From assembly GCA_900540735.1 (NCBI GenBank), contig UQHB01000026.1, positions 1 to 34,044 on the forward strand: a DNA stretch of 34,044 nucleotides, read 5' to 3'. This document shows positions 24,055-29,483 of this stretch, one piece after another. Each line of letters opens with the position of its first letter. Position 1 is the first letter of the stretch. Under the pieces are notes generated by a model. That model saw only the letters and a list, made by a program, of their open reading frames with translations, did not search any database and was not told where the DNA came from. Position numbers and translations under genes: made by a program. The stretch is from an uncultured Megasphaera sp. GTDB taxonomy: Bacteria > Bacillota > Negativicutes > Veillonellales > Megasphaeraceae.

Positions 24055-24376
24055 ACCGCTGAATCAAGAGCACCTGACCGGGCTGAATATTCCCATCCTG
24101 AACGTCGTTGTCTTCGGCTATCTGCCAGTACTTTTCTCGGATATCCACATTCTTTGGGCCGTATATCGTCGCTACATCCCAAAGCGTGTCTCCTGGCTGT
24201 ACTTGATACCGAAGAGGCGGCCGCACCGGTTTCGGTGGGTCATAATTCCCGGCCCATGCGCCGACAGCCGCTACAGCAAAAACCATCGCGAATGTTTTCC
24301 ATAGTTTCAATTTCTTCTTTCTTGCTTTTCTTCTCATCGGTTCCTGTACCATGATACTAATCTCATGTACTTTCAT
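24053..24376 (-). CDS. LysM protein with membrane anchor, YneA-like
   Basis: A 107-residue protein (ATG 24376; a GTG at 24385 is possible). Basic N terminus (MRRKARKKKLKLWK), one membrane helix at about residues 28-46, and a C-terminal LysM domain (YQVQPGDTLWDVATIYGP ... NIQPGQVLLI). This compact TM-plus-LysM layout and length match YneA, the SOS-induced cell-division inhibitor of Bacillus. Its position early in the lytic operon fits a factor that holds host division during phage growth, but that role is inferred from architecture only. Confidence 0.75.
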   Translation of the reverse strand: MKVHEISIMVQEPMRRKARKKKLKLWKTFAMVFAVAAVGAWAGNYDPPKPVRPPLRYQVQPGDTLWDVATIYGPKNVDIREKYWQIAEDNDVQDGNIQPGQVLLIQR

Positions 24377-24572
24377 GTTTTTCACTTCCCTTATGATGTG
24401 CTAATTGATCCAGCCATTCTTTAACCTGCCAGCCAAGAAACCGTCTTGGCCCACCGGCAAACTGGACAGACGGCATGTCACCGCTTTTTGCCAGCTTATA
24501 TACTTTGCCTTTTGACATTCGCAATATTTTTGCAATCTGTTGCGCTGAATATGTTGCTGTACAATCAAGCAT
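24363..24572 (-). CDS. Excisionase-like MerR-type helix-turn-helix protein
   Basis: A 69-residue protein: YSAQQIAKILRMSKGKVYKL then RRFLGWQVKEWLDQLAH, the helix-turn-helix family (HTH_17) of excisionases and small regulators. Ribosome site AAAGGAGGCGAG. It is near the start of the early operon and could be the Xis partner of the integrase at 31.8 kb, though many HTH_17 proteins are regulators only. It overlaps the LysM gene start. Confidence 0.75.
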   Translation of the reverse strand: MLDCTATYSAQQIAKILRMSKGKVYKLAKSGDMPSVQFAGGPRRFLGWQVKEWLDQLAHHKGSEKHEST

Positions 24573-24608
24573 CGTCTCGCCTCCTTTCTAGTCATTGTCA
24601 TCCTCCCC

Positions 24609-24621
24609 GTGATATAATCAC
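24609..24621 (+). promoter_or_regulatory. Extended -10 promoter within a palindrome (copy A)
   Basis: GTGATATAATCAC is a 13-bp dyad with a TG-A-TATAAT extended -10. It precedes the plus-strand 191-residue gene, whose leader continues AGGAAAGGAGATGTTACT before ATG. A near copy precedes the 35-residue gene at 25397-25409. The dyad suggests an operator covering the promoter. Confidence 0.5.
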
Positions 24622-24642
24622 AGCAGGAAAGGAGATGTTACT

Positions 24643-25218
24643 ATGAGCCAAATTCTTAATTTTTTCGACTTATCAGTCATGCAGTCGGCCATACTATCCA
24701 ATACCGGACTTATGATCAACAGTGTTGTGACTTTTGTTCTTGCCATCCTGTCCATCTTTTATTACCGCCGGTTCCTTCCCAACATCCATATATCGCACTT
24801 ACGTTTCGTAACCTTTGACGACCGGTATGTCGATGTCAGAATCACAATCCGCAATCATTCCCAAGGAACAGATAGCCTTGATGATACATATCTGAAATTG
24901 CCAGATAAAAGGAAACTGTTCCCTATACCTGAATCTATCTTAAAAGCCATCAAAGTTACGGATAATCCGACGTATACGCTGAATCTTGATGATTTTATCC
25001 TGTTGAACCAAGAAAGCAATAACTACGACCTTATCGTCCGTAGCGGGACTCTTTTAGAATTGCCGTTATTTATCAAGCCTTACGAAACGATAAAAGCCCG
25101 TTTTGTCTTTGATGCTTTACACGTAAAGCCAGATGATATTACGGCTTCATCCTTAGTTCTTCGTCTGCCACATCGCAAGAAGACATACCCACTTTTCACG
25201 GCCACCAAGAAGAAATAG
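24643..25218 (+). CDS. Membrane-anchored protein of unknown function
   Basis: A 191-residue protein on the strand opposite to the early operon. One membrane helix at about residues 20-42 (INSVVTFVLAILSIFYY), then basic RR and a beta-rich cytoplasmic or extracellular domain (PNIHISHLRFVTFDDRYVDV ... ELPLFIKPYETIKARFVFD), which looks Ig-like. C terminus ends in KTYPLFTATKKK. Ribosome site AGGAAAGGAGATG. Own promoter copy A. Expressed from the prophage in lysogeny is plausible (superinfection or host modification), not shown. Confidence 0.7.
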   Translation: MSQILNFFDLSVMQSAILSNTGLMINSVVTFVLAILSIFYYRRFLPNIHISHLRFVTFDDRYVDVRITIRNHSQGTDSLDDTYLKLPDKRKLFPIPESILKAIKVTDNPTYTLNLDDFILLNQESNNYDLIVRSGTLLELPLFIKPYETIKARFVFDALHVKPDDITASSLVLRLPHRKKTYPLFTATKKK

Positions 25219-25357
25219 TCAGCAGGCAATACGCTTTCAGCAGGATGCCCAAACCATACAAGACGATGCAGGGGAATACCCACTCCTTGATGGACAGACG
25301 CAGGAAGATAATTAAGCCCACGATAGATGCAAGCTCGGAAATGACGTAGGTGTCCAT
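25196..25357 (-). CDS. Small two-helix membrane protein
   Basis: A 53-residue protein starting at MDTYVISEL (ATG 25357, ribosome site GAAAGGAGGACG). Two hydrophobic segments, about residues 5-20 and 25-48, separated by a short charged turn (RLSIKEW). Its end overlaps the convergent 191-residue gene by 23 bases. Part of the early operon running from the Cro-like gene. Function unknown. Confidence 0.6.
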   Translation of the reverse strand: MDTYVISELASIVGLIIFLRLSIKEWVFPCIVLYGLGILLKAYCLLTISSWWP

Positions 25358-25396
25358 GGTATCGTCCTCCTTTCTACGCCGGTTCACCTCTTTTTT

Positions 25397-25409
25397 GTGA
25401 TACAATTAC
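25397..25409 (+). promoter_or_regulatory. Extended -10 promoter within an imperfect palindrome (copy B)
   Basis: GTGATACAATTAC, closely matching copy A (24609) with TG-A-TACAAT as -10. It drives the 35-residue gene; the leader again carries AAGGAGATG-TTACT before ATG. Shared control of the two plus-strand genes is inferred. Confidence 0.5.
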
Positions 25410-25430
25410 TATAAAAAGGAGATGATTACT

Positions 25431-25538
25431 ATGAGTGATTCCAAAGCAATATTTCGAATTTTAAAAGCGATTGACGTTGCCTTCGAAAACGATATTAAAG
25501 GAATATTCAAAACGTTCTCTTTGATTCATTTCTCTTAG
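25431..25538 (+). CDS. 35-residue protein with own promoter and terminator
   Basis: MSDSKAIFRILKAIDVAFEN, then DIKGIFKTFSLIHFS and TAG. The ATG has an excellent ribosome site (AAAAAGGAGATGATTACT), a promoter copy B, and the stop is within an intrinsic terminator, so this is a complete transcription unit. Amphipathic helical; not recognised. A minus-strand 39-residue frame overlaps it in antisense. Confidence 0.65.
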   Translation: MSDSKAIFRILKAIDVAFENDIKGIFKTFSLIHFS

Positions 25539-25580
25539 AGTCTTGCCAGTGCAGGGCTCTTTTTTATTATCTAAATCCAT
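25461..25580 (-). CDS. 39-residue protein, antisense to the 35-residue gene
   Basis: MDLDNKKEPCTGKTLREMNQ, then RERFEYSFNIVFEGNVNRF. Strong ribosome site GAGAGGAGGGTG before the ATG at 25580. It follows the Cro-like gene (37-base gap) in the early operon. It overlaps the plus-strand gene over its last 78 bases and starts inside that gene's terminator. Either both are real, or one of the two is spurious; the ribosome sites argue for both. Confidence 0.5.
   Translation of the reverse strand: MDLDNKKEPCTGKTLREMNQRERFEYSFNIVFEGNVNRF
25537..25565 (+). terminator. Intrinsic terminator after the 35-residue gene
   Basis: AGAGTCTTG / CAGGGCTCT (9 bp with G-U pairs, 6-base loop) followed by TTTTTATT. 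The stem begins inside the stop codon. Confidence 0.8.
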
Positions 25581-25608
25581 GGTATCACCCTCCTCTCTAA
25601 GATAGAAT

Positions 25609-25627
25609 AAATTGCACTACGCAATTT
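25609..25627. promoter_or_regulatory. Operator site 1, at the end of the Cro-like gene
   Basis: AAATTGCACTACGCAATTT: 7-bp arms around ACTAC. Same consensus as the three sites in the divergent region. It covers the stop codon of the Cro-like gene and lies upstream of the 39-residue gene, so it may cut expression into the early operon. Confidence 0.7.
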
Positions 25628-25838
25628 CCGGGTCAAAAAAATAGTAATAATATTCTCTGTCGCTGAGTTTTAATGCCTTCCCTAATAAATTAGCTTCGTC
25701 TAGTGTGAGCGGTCTTACATGGTTCAGTTTTTGGCTTACAGTAGGTTCGCTACAGTCTAAAATATGCGGTGCAGCTAAATCTTTTTGAGTTAATCCCAGC
25801 TCAACCATACGAGCTTTTATCTTACGAGTGTTTAACAT
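25617..25838 (-). CDS. Cro-like HTH repressor (DUF739-type)
   Basis: A 73-residue protein starting at MLNTRKIKARM (ATG 25838, ribosome site GGGGAG). HTH: LGLTQKDLAAPHILDCSEPTVSQKLN; the C terminus RPLTLDEANLLGKALKLSD... and a Tyr-rich YYYYFFDPEIA end match DUF739. It is the first gene of the rightward-to-left early (lytic) operon and diverges from the S24 repressor. It probably blocks the repressor promoter. Confidence 0.85.
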   Translation of the reverse strand: MLNTRKIKARMVELGLTQKDLAAPHILDCSEPTVSQKLNHVRPLTLDEANLLGKALKLSDREYYYYFFDPEIA

Positions 25839-25867
25839 ATTATTCTCCCCTTTCTTCTTTTTCTTTA

Positions 25868-25886
25868 AAATTGCGCTACGCAATTT
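25868..25886. promoter_or_regulatory. Operator site 2
   Basis: AAATTGCGCTACGCAATTT, a 19-bp palindrome with 8-bp arms, just downstream of the start of the early promoter (-10 at 25897). Binding would stop initiation there. Confidence 0.75.
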
Positions 25887-25896
25887 CTATGCTTGT

Positions 25897-25925
25897 ATTC
25901 TACCCCTTATACGGCCAAACGTCAA
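25897..25925 (-). promoter_or_regulatory. Early (lytic) promoter of the Cro-like operon
   Basis: On the minus strand TTGACG (25925-25920), 17-base spacer, TAGAAT (25902-25897). Start near 25890. Operator sites 2 and 3 flank it. It should drive the whole minus-strand early operon. Confidence 0.7.
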
Positions 25926-25941
25926 TAGCTCTGTGCAATTT
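25923..25941. promoter_or_regulatory. Operator site 3 (degenerate)
   Basis: CAATAGCTCTGTGCAATTT matches the consensus AAATTGCACTACGCAATTT at 14 of 19 positions. It overlaps the -35 of the early promoter. Confidence 0.45.
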
Positions 25942-25964
25942 ATTTTTTCTTTTTCGATAATTTT

Positions 25965-25981
25965 ATTTGCTCTACGCAAAT
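25965..25981. promoter_or_regulatory. Operator site 4, at the repressor promoter
   Basis: ATTTGCTCTACGCAAAT, 6-bp arms around TCTAC. It covers the -35 of the repressor promoter and so suggests autoregulation or Cro-like shut-off. Confidence 0.65.
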
Positions 25982-25995
25982 ATTCATGGTATAAT
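25967..25995 (+). promoter_or_regulatory. Repressor maintenance promoter
   Basis: TTGCTC (25967-25972), 17-base spacer, TATAAT (25990-25995), about 33 bases ahead of the repressor ATG. The -35 lies within operator site 4. Confidence 0.7.
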
Positions 25996-26027
25996 AATAA
26001 TATAGAAAAACAAAAGAGGAGAGCACC

Positions 26028-26702
26028 ATGATAAATCCAGACAGCCACTTAATCGGCAAAAGAATTTCAATTGCAAGAACTGAAAAAGGGATAACAGCAA
26101 AGGAACTAGCGGATGCAATTTCTGTAGCCGCTTCCACTATTTCACGTTATGAAAAAGGTGAAATAGTAAAGGTAAAAATGCCCGTTATCGAGGCAATTGC
26201 CAGAGTCTTAAACGTTAATCCTATGTGGCTTGTTGGTAAGTCAGAGTATAAAAAAGTAAAAGATATGCTTAACGCTTGGAAAACCGAACCGCCTAAAGGA
26301 ACGTTTAAGCCAGAAATGAAAAAAGTCCCCATGCTCGGCTACGCGGCTGCTGGTCAGCCTCTCGAAAACCTTGACGGCCAGGACACGTATTACGTCCAGG
26401 TCGACGGCACGCAGAAAGTTGATTTTTGTATCACCGTTCGCGGCGACAGTATGATTGGAGCCGGTATCAATGACGGCGATATTGTGTTTGTCCATCAACA
26501 GCCGACCATTGAAAACGGACAAGTTGGGTGCTTTGAAATCGACCGTAACCGCGTCTGCCTCAAACGGTTTTATAAGACAGCAGACGGCGTTATGCTCGTC
26601 TCCGAAAACCCAAAATACGCACCTATGATGTTTACTGCTGACAACTGCGAAGACTTCAAGGTCTTGGGCCTCGCAGTCATCAAGCAGTCTAATATAAAAT
26701 AA
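26028..26702 (+). CDS. CI/LexA-like repressor with S24 autoprotease
   Basis: A 224-residue phage repressor. N-terminal HTH (residues 8-68: RISIARTEKGITAKELADAI, STISRYEKGE), a linker, then a C-terminal LexA-like peptidase S24 domain with cleavage-site AAAG (A108-G109), serine in RGDSMIG (S141) and lysine in VCLKRFYK (K179). It binds the operators at 25868-25981, holds lysogeny, and should self-cleave during the SOS response with RecA. Ribosome site AGAGGAGAGCACC. Divergent from the Cro-like gene. Confidence 0.95.
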   Translation: MINPDSHLIGKRISIARTEKGITAKELADAISVAASTISRYEKGEIVKVKMPVIEAIARVLNVNPMWLVGKSEYKKVKDMLNAWKTEPPKGTFKPEMKKVPMLGYAAAGQPLENLDGQDTYYVQVDGTQKVDFCITVRGDSMIGAGINDGDIVFVHQQPTIENGQVGCFEIDRNRVCLKRFYKTADGVMLVSENPKYAPMMFTADNCEDFKVLGLAVIKQSNIK

Positions 26703-26719
26703 TTAGGAGGTAGAAAAAT

Positions 26720-27304
26720 ATGAAAAAATCATTATTAAAGGCCGGGATCATTGCGGTATCTTTAGCTGCTGTACTGAGCATTGTCGGATGCGGTAGCACA
26801 CCACAAGAGAAAATCCAAAAAGCTACTGGCATAACACAGCAACAGGCGACAGAAACACTCGATGCTTTAAAATCTATGGGGATTTCTGATCAATTCGAAG
26901 AAGTAAAAAAAATTGATAAAATGCCTGATACTTATGAGTTTTATGACAAAACATACGGGAATATATATTTCTCAGTGCCTAACGGAAAGCTTAACGATAT
27001 TATTAATTCTAGCGGTATTTATTTATATAAGGACGGGAACAAAACTAACGACTTAGAAGCGGTAACATTTAAATCTGGAGAAGATACTGAATTTCAGGTA
27101 GCAGCCAGAAAGGCTGTAAAGGCTAAATTAAAAGACCCATCTAGTGCCGATTTCGAGGACGAGCAAGTTCAAAAAGTAAAAGATGAGGTGGTTTGCTCAG
27201 GTAAGGTCATAGCCAAAAATAGTTTTGGTGCTAACGTCCAACATGGGTATATTGTTATCATGGACTATAATACCAAAGAAACAAAATCAGTGGACTTTAC
27301 GTAA
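26720..27304 (+). CDS. Secreted lipoprotein, prophage accessory gene
   Basis: A 194-residue protein with signal peptide and lipobox (LSIVGC, Cys at residue 24). The C-terminal 75 residues (AARKAVKAKLKDPSSADFED ... VVCSGKVIAKNSFGANVQHG) form a domain seen in prophage and host lipoproteins, with a KDPSSA motif and the NSFGA block. Downstream of the repressor by 17 bases with ribosome site AGGAGG, so probably co-expressed in the lysogen. A superinfection-exclusion role is a guess. Confidence 0.75.
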   Translation: MKKSLLKAGIIAVSLAAVLSIVGCGSTPQEKIQKATGITQQQATETLDALKSMGISDQFEEVKKIDKMPDTYEFYDKTYGNIYFSVPNGKLNDIINSSGIYLYKDGNKTNDLEAVTFKSGEDTEFQVAARKAVKAKLKDPSSADFEDEQVQKVKDEVVCSGKVIAKNSFGANVQHGYIVIMDYNTKETKSVDFT

Positions 27305-27315
27305 AAAAAGTATGC

Positions 27316-27386
27316 TATACTGAGCGTACAAATTGGGCTATGAATCCCAAAAACTAAAGCGCTCTCTGAAAAGAGGCGCTTTTTTC
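27316..27386 (+). ncRNA. Candidate small RNA after the lipoprotein gene
   Basis: An extended -10 (TGCTATACT, 27313-27321) would start an RNA near 27328 that folds into TTGGG/CCCAA (27333-27350) and ends at a terminator (AAGCGC ... GCGCTT then TTTTT, 27357-27386). It contains no open frame. It could equally be the tail of the repressor/lipoprotein mRNA, whose terminator this certainly is. Confidence 0.4.
27357..27386 (+). terminator. Intrinsic terminator of the repressor-lipoprotein unit
   Basis: AAGCGC...CTCT / AGAG-GCGCTT with an unpaired base, then TTTTTTC. It lies about 50 bases after the lipoprotein stop. Confidence 0.75.
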
Positions 27387-27457
27387 ATTTTACGGCATAC
27401 CAGTTTGTCCCTAATGAATGGGATTCTACGTTTTCAATATGAAAGGACTGATATGAT

Positions 27458-27688
27458 ATGAAATGCATGAGTTGTAAGTATGATAGTATGGTAGATTCGA
27501 CGACGGCATATTTTGCACAGCTTCATAATTGCTACGTTATCATTGAAAATGTGCCATGTAAAACATGCCCACAGTGTGGCGAAACGTATTTTTCCGCTTC
27601 TGTTATGGAAAAGATTGATGATATTTTGGATCGTGTCGAACAGCTTGGTAGCAAGGTTGCTGTGTTGGATTATGGAACAGCGGCGTAG
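27458..27688 (+). CDS. YgiT/MqsA-type zinc-finger protein, orphan
   Basis: A 76-residue protein with CxxC at residues 3-6 and CKTCPQCGE at about 34-42, the zinc-binding pattern of YgiT-type (MqsA N-terminal-like) proteins, then a helical C terminus (MEKIDDILDRVEQLG). Such proteins are usually antitoxins paired with a DUF4258 or MqsR toxin directly upstream. None is visible here: the upstream 150 bases hold only a terminator. Ribosome site GAAAGGA. It sits directly left of the AbiF unit and its direct repeat. Confidence 0.8.
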   Translation: MKCMSCKYDSMVDSTTAYFAQLHNCYVIIENVPCKTCPQCGETYFSASVMEKIDDILDRVEQLGSKVAVLDYGTAA

Positions 27689-27713
27689 TATTCCGAATCA
27701 AAGACGACACAGC

Positions 27714-27742
27714 AATCGGATAGACGTCAACTTCAAGCCACA
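27714..27742 (+). repeat. 29-bp direct repeat, left copy
   Basis: Identical to 28962-28990; the block contains GACGTC. It lies 26 bases after the YgiT stop and marks the left edge of the AbiF unit. The spacing between the two copies is 1,248 bp. Confidence 0.95.
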
Positions 27743-27851
27743 CTAGGTATATTTATTTGTCTCTTATACTGATAGAAACATTTGAGGACAGTTAGAGACA
27801 CTTGAAGACAAGCATATAATATATTTACACACAAGATTGTATATTCCCATC

Positions 27852-27880
27852 TTGACATTATTACAATCTATACTTATAAT
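27852..27880 (+). promoter_or_regulatory. Consensus promoter of the AbiF RNA and gene
   Basis: TTGACA (27852-27857), 17-base spacer, TATAAT (27875-27880): a perfect sigma-70 promoter, start near 27887. Upstream, ACA(T/C)TTGA(G/A)GACA is repeated at 27778-27790 and 27798-27810, 20 bp apart, which may be a regulator site. Confidence 0.85.
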
Positions 27881-27886
27881 GGAGAT

Positions 27887-27969
27887 ACTTAGAGAGAGTG
27901 CTGGAATCTCTACGGGGACCAGTGCGAAGGAAAGACCTTCTCCATTATTTGATGGAGGAGGTCTTTTTC
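27887..27969 (+). ncRNA. Structured RNA upstream of abiF
   Basis: About 80 bases between the consensus promoter and the abiF start. Stem 1: TAGAGA (27890-27895) with TCTCTA (27907-27912). The loop base run CTGG (27901-27904) can pair with CCAG (27919-27922), giving an H-type pseudoknot. Then a perfect 14-bp hairpin (27932-27945 with 27952-27965) followed by TTTCTTT acts as a terminator. The 3' arm contains GGAGGAGG, the abiF ribosome site, so hairpin formation should both end the RNA and hide that site. AbiF-type proteins are reported (from memory) to have a conserved associated RNA; this fits. Confidence 0.75.
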
Positions 27970-27970
27970 T

Positions 27971-28930
27971 TTGAAAAAATTTAAAACGATTTCAGAACAA
28001 TTACAGCTTTTACATGACCGCGGGCTTGTCATACATGACGATGCAAAAGCTGGACTATATTTACTTACGCAAAACTACTATAACATCATCAATGGATATG
28101 CCAGCTACTTCCCTCGCAATGGTGAGCAGTATACGCAAGGAACAAGCTTTGACGAAATCGCACATCTGTATGTGTTTGAACGCGAAATCAAGCAGGCCTT
28201 ATTTCAAGCATCCCTTTCCATGGAATCCCATTTAAAGTCTATCTTTGCCCACCGATTTGCCGAAGCTTATCCAGATGTTCCCTATGCATATTTGAATATA
28301 AATTGTTATGACAAGAATAAAACCTTAGAGGTCATCTCTACTATTTCGCAATTATCCAAAGTAATATCCAGACATAAAAATCACAAAGACAGCAGTATTG
28401 CCCATTACGTTCGAAATCATAATGACGTTCCTATATGGGTTTTAGCCAATTACTTGGATTTTGGTGAATTACGTTATATGTTGGCTTCGTCACCAACATC
28501 ATTACAAAATACCGTGGCCAAAGATTTATTAAATTTCATTCAGGTTCACTTACCTCCACATTCATTGACAGTCCCTTTTTCTCCTGAAGTAATGCAAAGC
28601 TTCATTGAAAATATAAATGATGTCCGGAATGTTTGTGCTCACAATAATCGTCTGATTGGCTTCACTTGTAGACGAGACAGTAAACATTGGGCTCCATTGC
28701 ATAGTCAATACAATATCACAAAGAATGCTCCACGAAATACGGTATTTTCTGTATTCATTTCTCTTCAGTGTTTTTTAAGTAAAAGCGAATATGGCACAGT
28801 ACATAACACGTTACGCAAGGAGTTTTTTAAATTAGATAAGCGAATGAAGACGATTAGTTCTAATGATATTTTAAGTAAACTGGGTTTTCCTATAGATTGG
28901 CATAAAACCGTATGTAAAATCCAGCATTAG
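27971..28930 (+). CDS. abiF: AbiF-type (Abi_2 family) HEPN abortive-infection protein
   Basis: A 319-residue protein. The N terminus (KKFKTISEQLQLLHDRGLVI...) and block ALFQASLSMESHLKSIFAHR are diagnostic of the Abi_2 (AbiD/AbiF) family. Near residue 219 it has RNVCAHNNRL, an RxxxxH motif (R219, H224) that is the catalytic signature of HEPN RNases. Start is TTG 27971, aligned with family starts, and its ribosome site lies in the terminator hairpin of the upstream RNA. It is expected to cleave RNA and stop growth of infected cells, held in check by the RNA. The bracket of 29-bp repeats suggests a transferable cassette. Confidence 0.92.
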   Translation: MKKFKTISEQLQLLHDRGLVIHDDAKAGLYLLTQNYYNIINGYASYFPRNGEQYTQGTSFDEIAHLYVFEREIKQALFQASLSMESHLKSIFAHRFAEAYPDVPYAYLNINCYDKNKTLEVISTISQLSKVISRHKNHKDSSIAHYVRNHNDVPIWVLANYLDFGELRYMLASSPTSLQNTVAKDLLNFIQVHLPPHSLTVPFSPEVMQSFIENINDVRNVCAHNNRLIGFTCRRDSKHWAPLHSQYNITKNAPRNTVFSVFISLQCFLSKSEYGTVHNTLRKEFFKLDKRMKTISSNDILSKLGFPIDWHKTVCKIQH

Positions 28931-28961
28931 TATATTCATCTCGAACCCAAGAGGGCAAGGT

Positions 28962-28990
28962 AATCGGATAGACGTCAACTTCAAGCCACA
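28962..28990 (+). repeat. 29-bp direct repeat, right copy
   Basis: Identical to 27714-27742. It lies 32 bases after the abiF stop and just before a minus-strand terminator that belongs to the next gene. Confidence 0.95.
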
Positions 28991-28992
28991 AT

Positions 28993-29025
28993 AAAAAATG
29001 GTCAGTGCAATTTTTACACTAACCA
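28993..29025 (-). terminator. Intrinsic terminator of the 67-residue gene
   Basis: On the minus strand TGGTTAGTG / CACTGACCA (one G-U pair) followed by TTTTTTATT, about 24 bases after the stop of the minus-strand gene. Confidence 0.8.
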
Positions 29026-29048
29026 CCTAGTAAAACTCTTCTATTTTT

Positions 29049-29252
29049 TTATAAGTCTTCCCCATAAGAACACGCAATTCTTTCGTCCAACTCTTCTCGA
29101 ATATTACAGAATTGCCAAAGTAAATATCGTAAATCTTCTTGACTAATTTGTATCTGAAATGGCTTTTCCTTTTCTATCTTATTTTTTATCATAATAGTCT
29201 TGGTATTCCAGTCAGAAGAAAATTCCTCAATATCTTTTCTTGTAATAATCAT
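29049..29252 (-). CDS. Hypothetical small protein
   Basis: A 67-residue, charged, largely helical protein (MIITRKDIEEFSSDWNTKTI...) with a strong ribosome site (AAGGAGGGGGAAA) and its own terminator, placed between abiF and fic on the opposite strand. No family recognised. Confidence 0.65.
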   Translation of the reverse strand: MIITRKDIEEFSSDWNTKTIMIKNKIEKEKPFQIQISQEDLRYLLWQFCNIREELDERIACSYGEDL

Positions 29253-29483
29253 TTTTCCCCCTCCTTGAAAGGTGGAATGTCCCTTTGGCTAATCAAATCA
29301 TTTTGTATCTCGTCATTTTATCCCAATGATGTTATCCTTACGTATCATTGTACATCAATCCAAAAGATAAAAAAAGTAAGGGATTGCCTTATATCTGCTT
29401 TCTTTGTTTGTAAATATTTTGAATTAGAGATACCAGATAAAGATTATGGTGAATTATTAAGTAATAGCTAGAAAGGATTATAT
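29253..29483. other. Intergenic stretch ahead of fic
   Basis: About 230 bases, AT-rich. It holds the ribosome site of the divergent small gene and no clear promoter or structure. A plus-strand frame crossing it ends KYFELEIPDKDYGELLSNS 10 bases before fic, but it lacks a start with ribosome site and overlaps the minus-strand gene; it may be a remnant. Confidence 0.5.

Noticed and set aside
29139..29471. A 110-residue plus-strand frame upstream of fic
   Set aside because: It overlaps the minus-strand 67-residue gene, which has a strong ribosome site and terminator, and has no ribosome site of its own. Only its last 50 residues look slightly protein-like; kept as a possible remnant.
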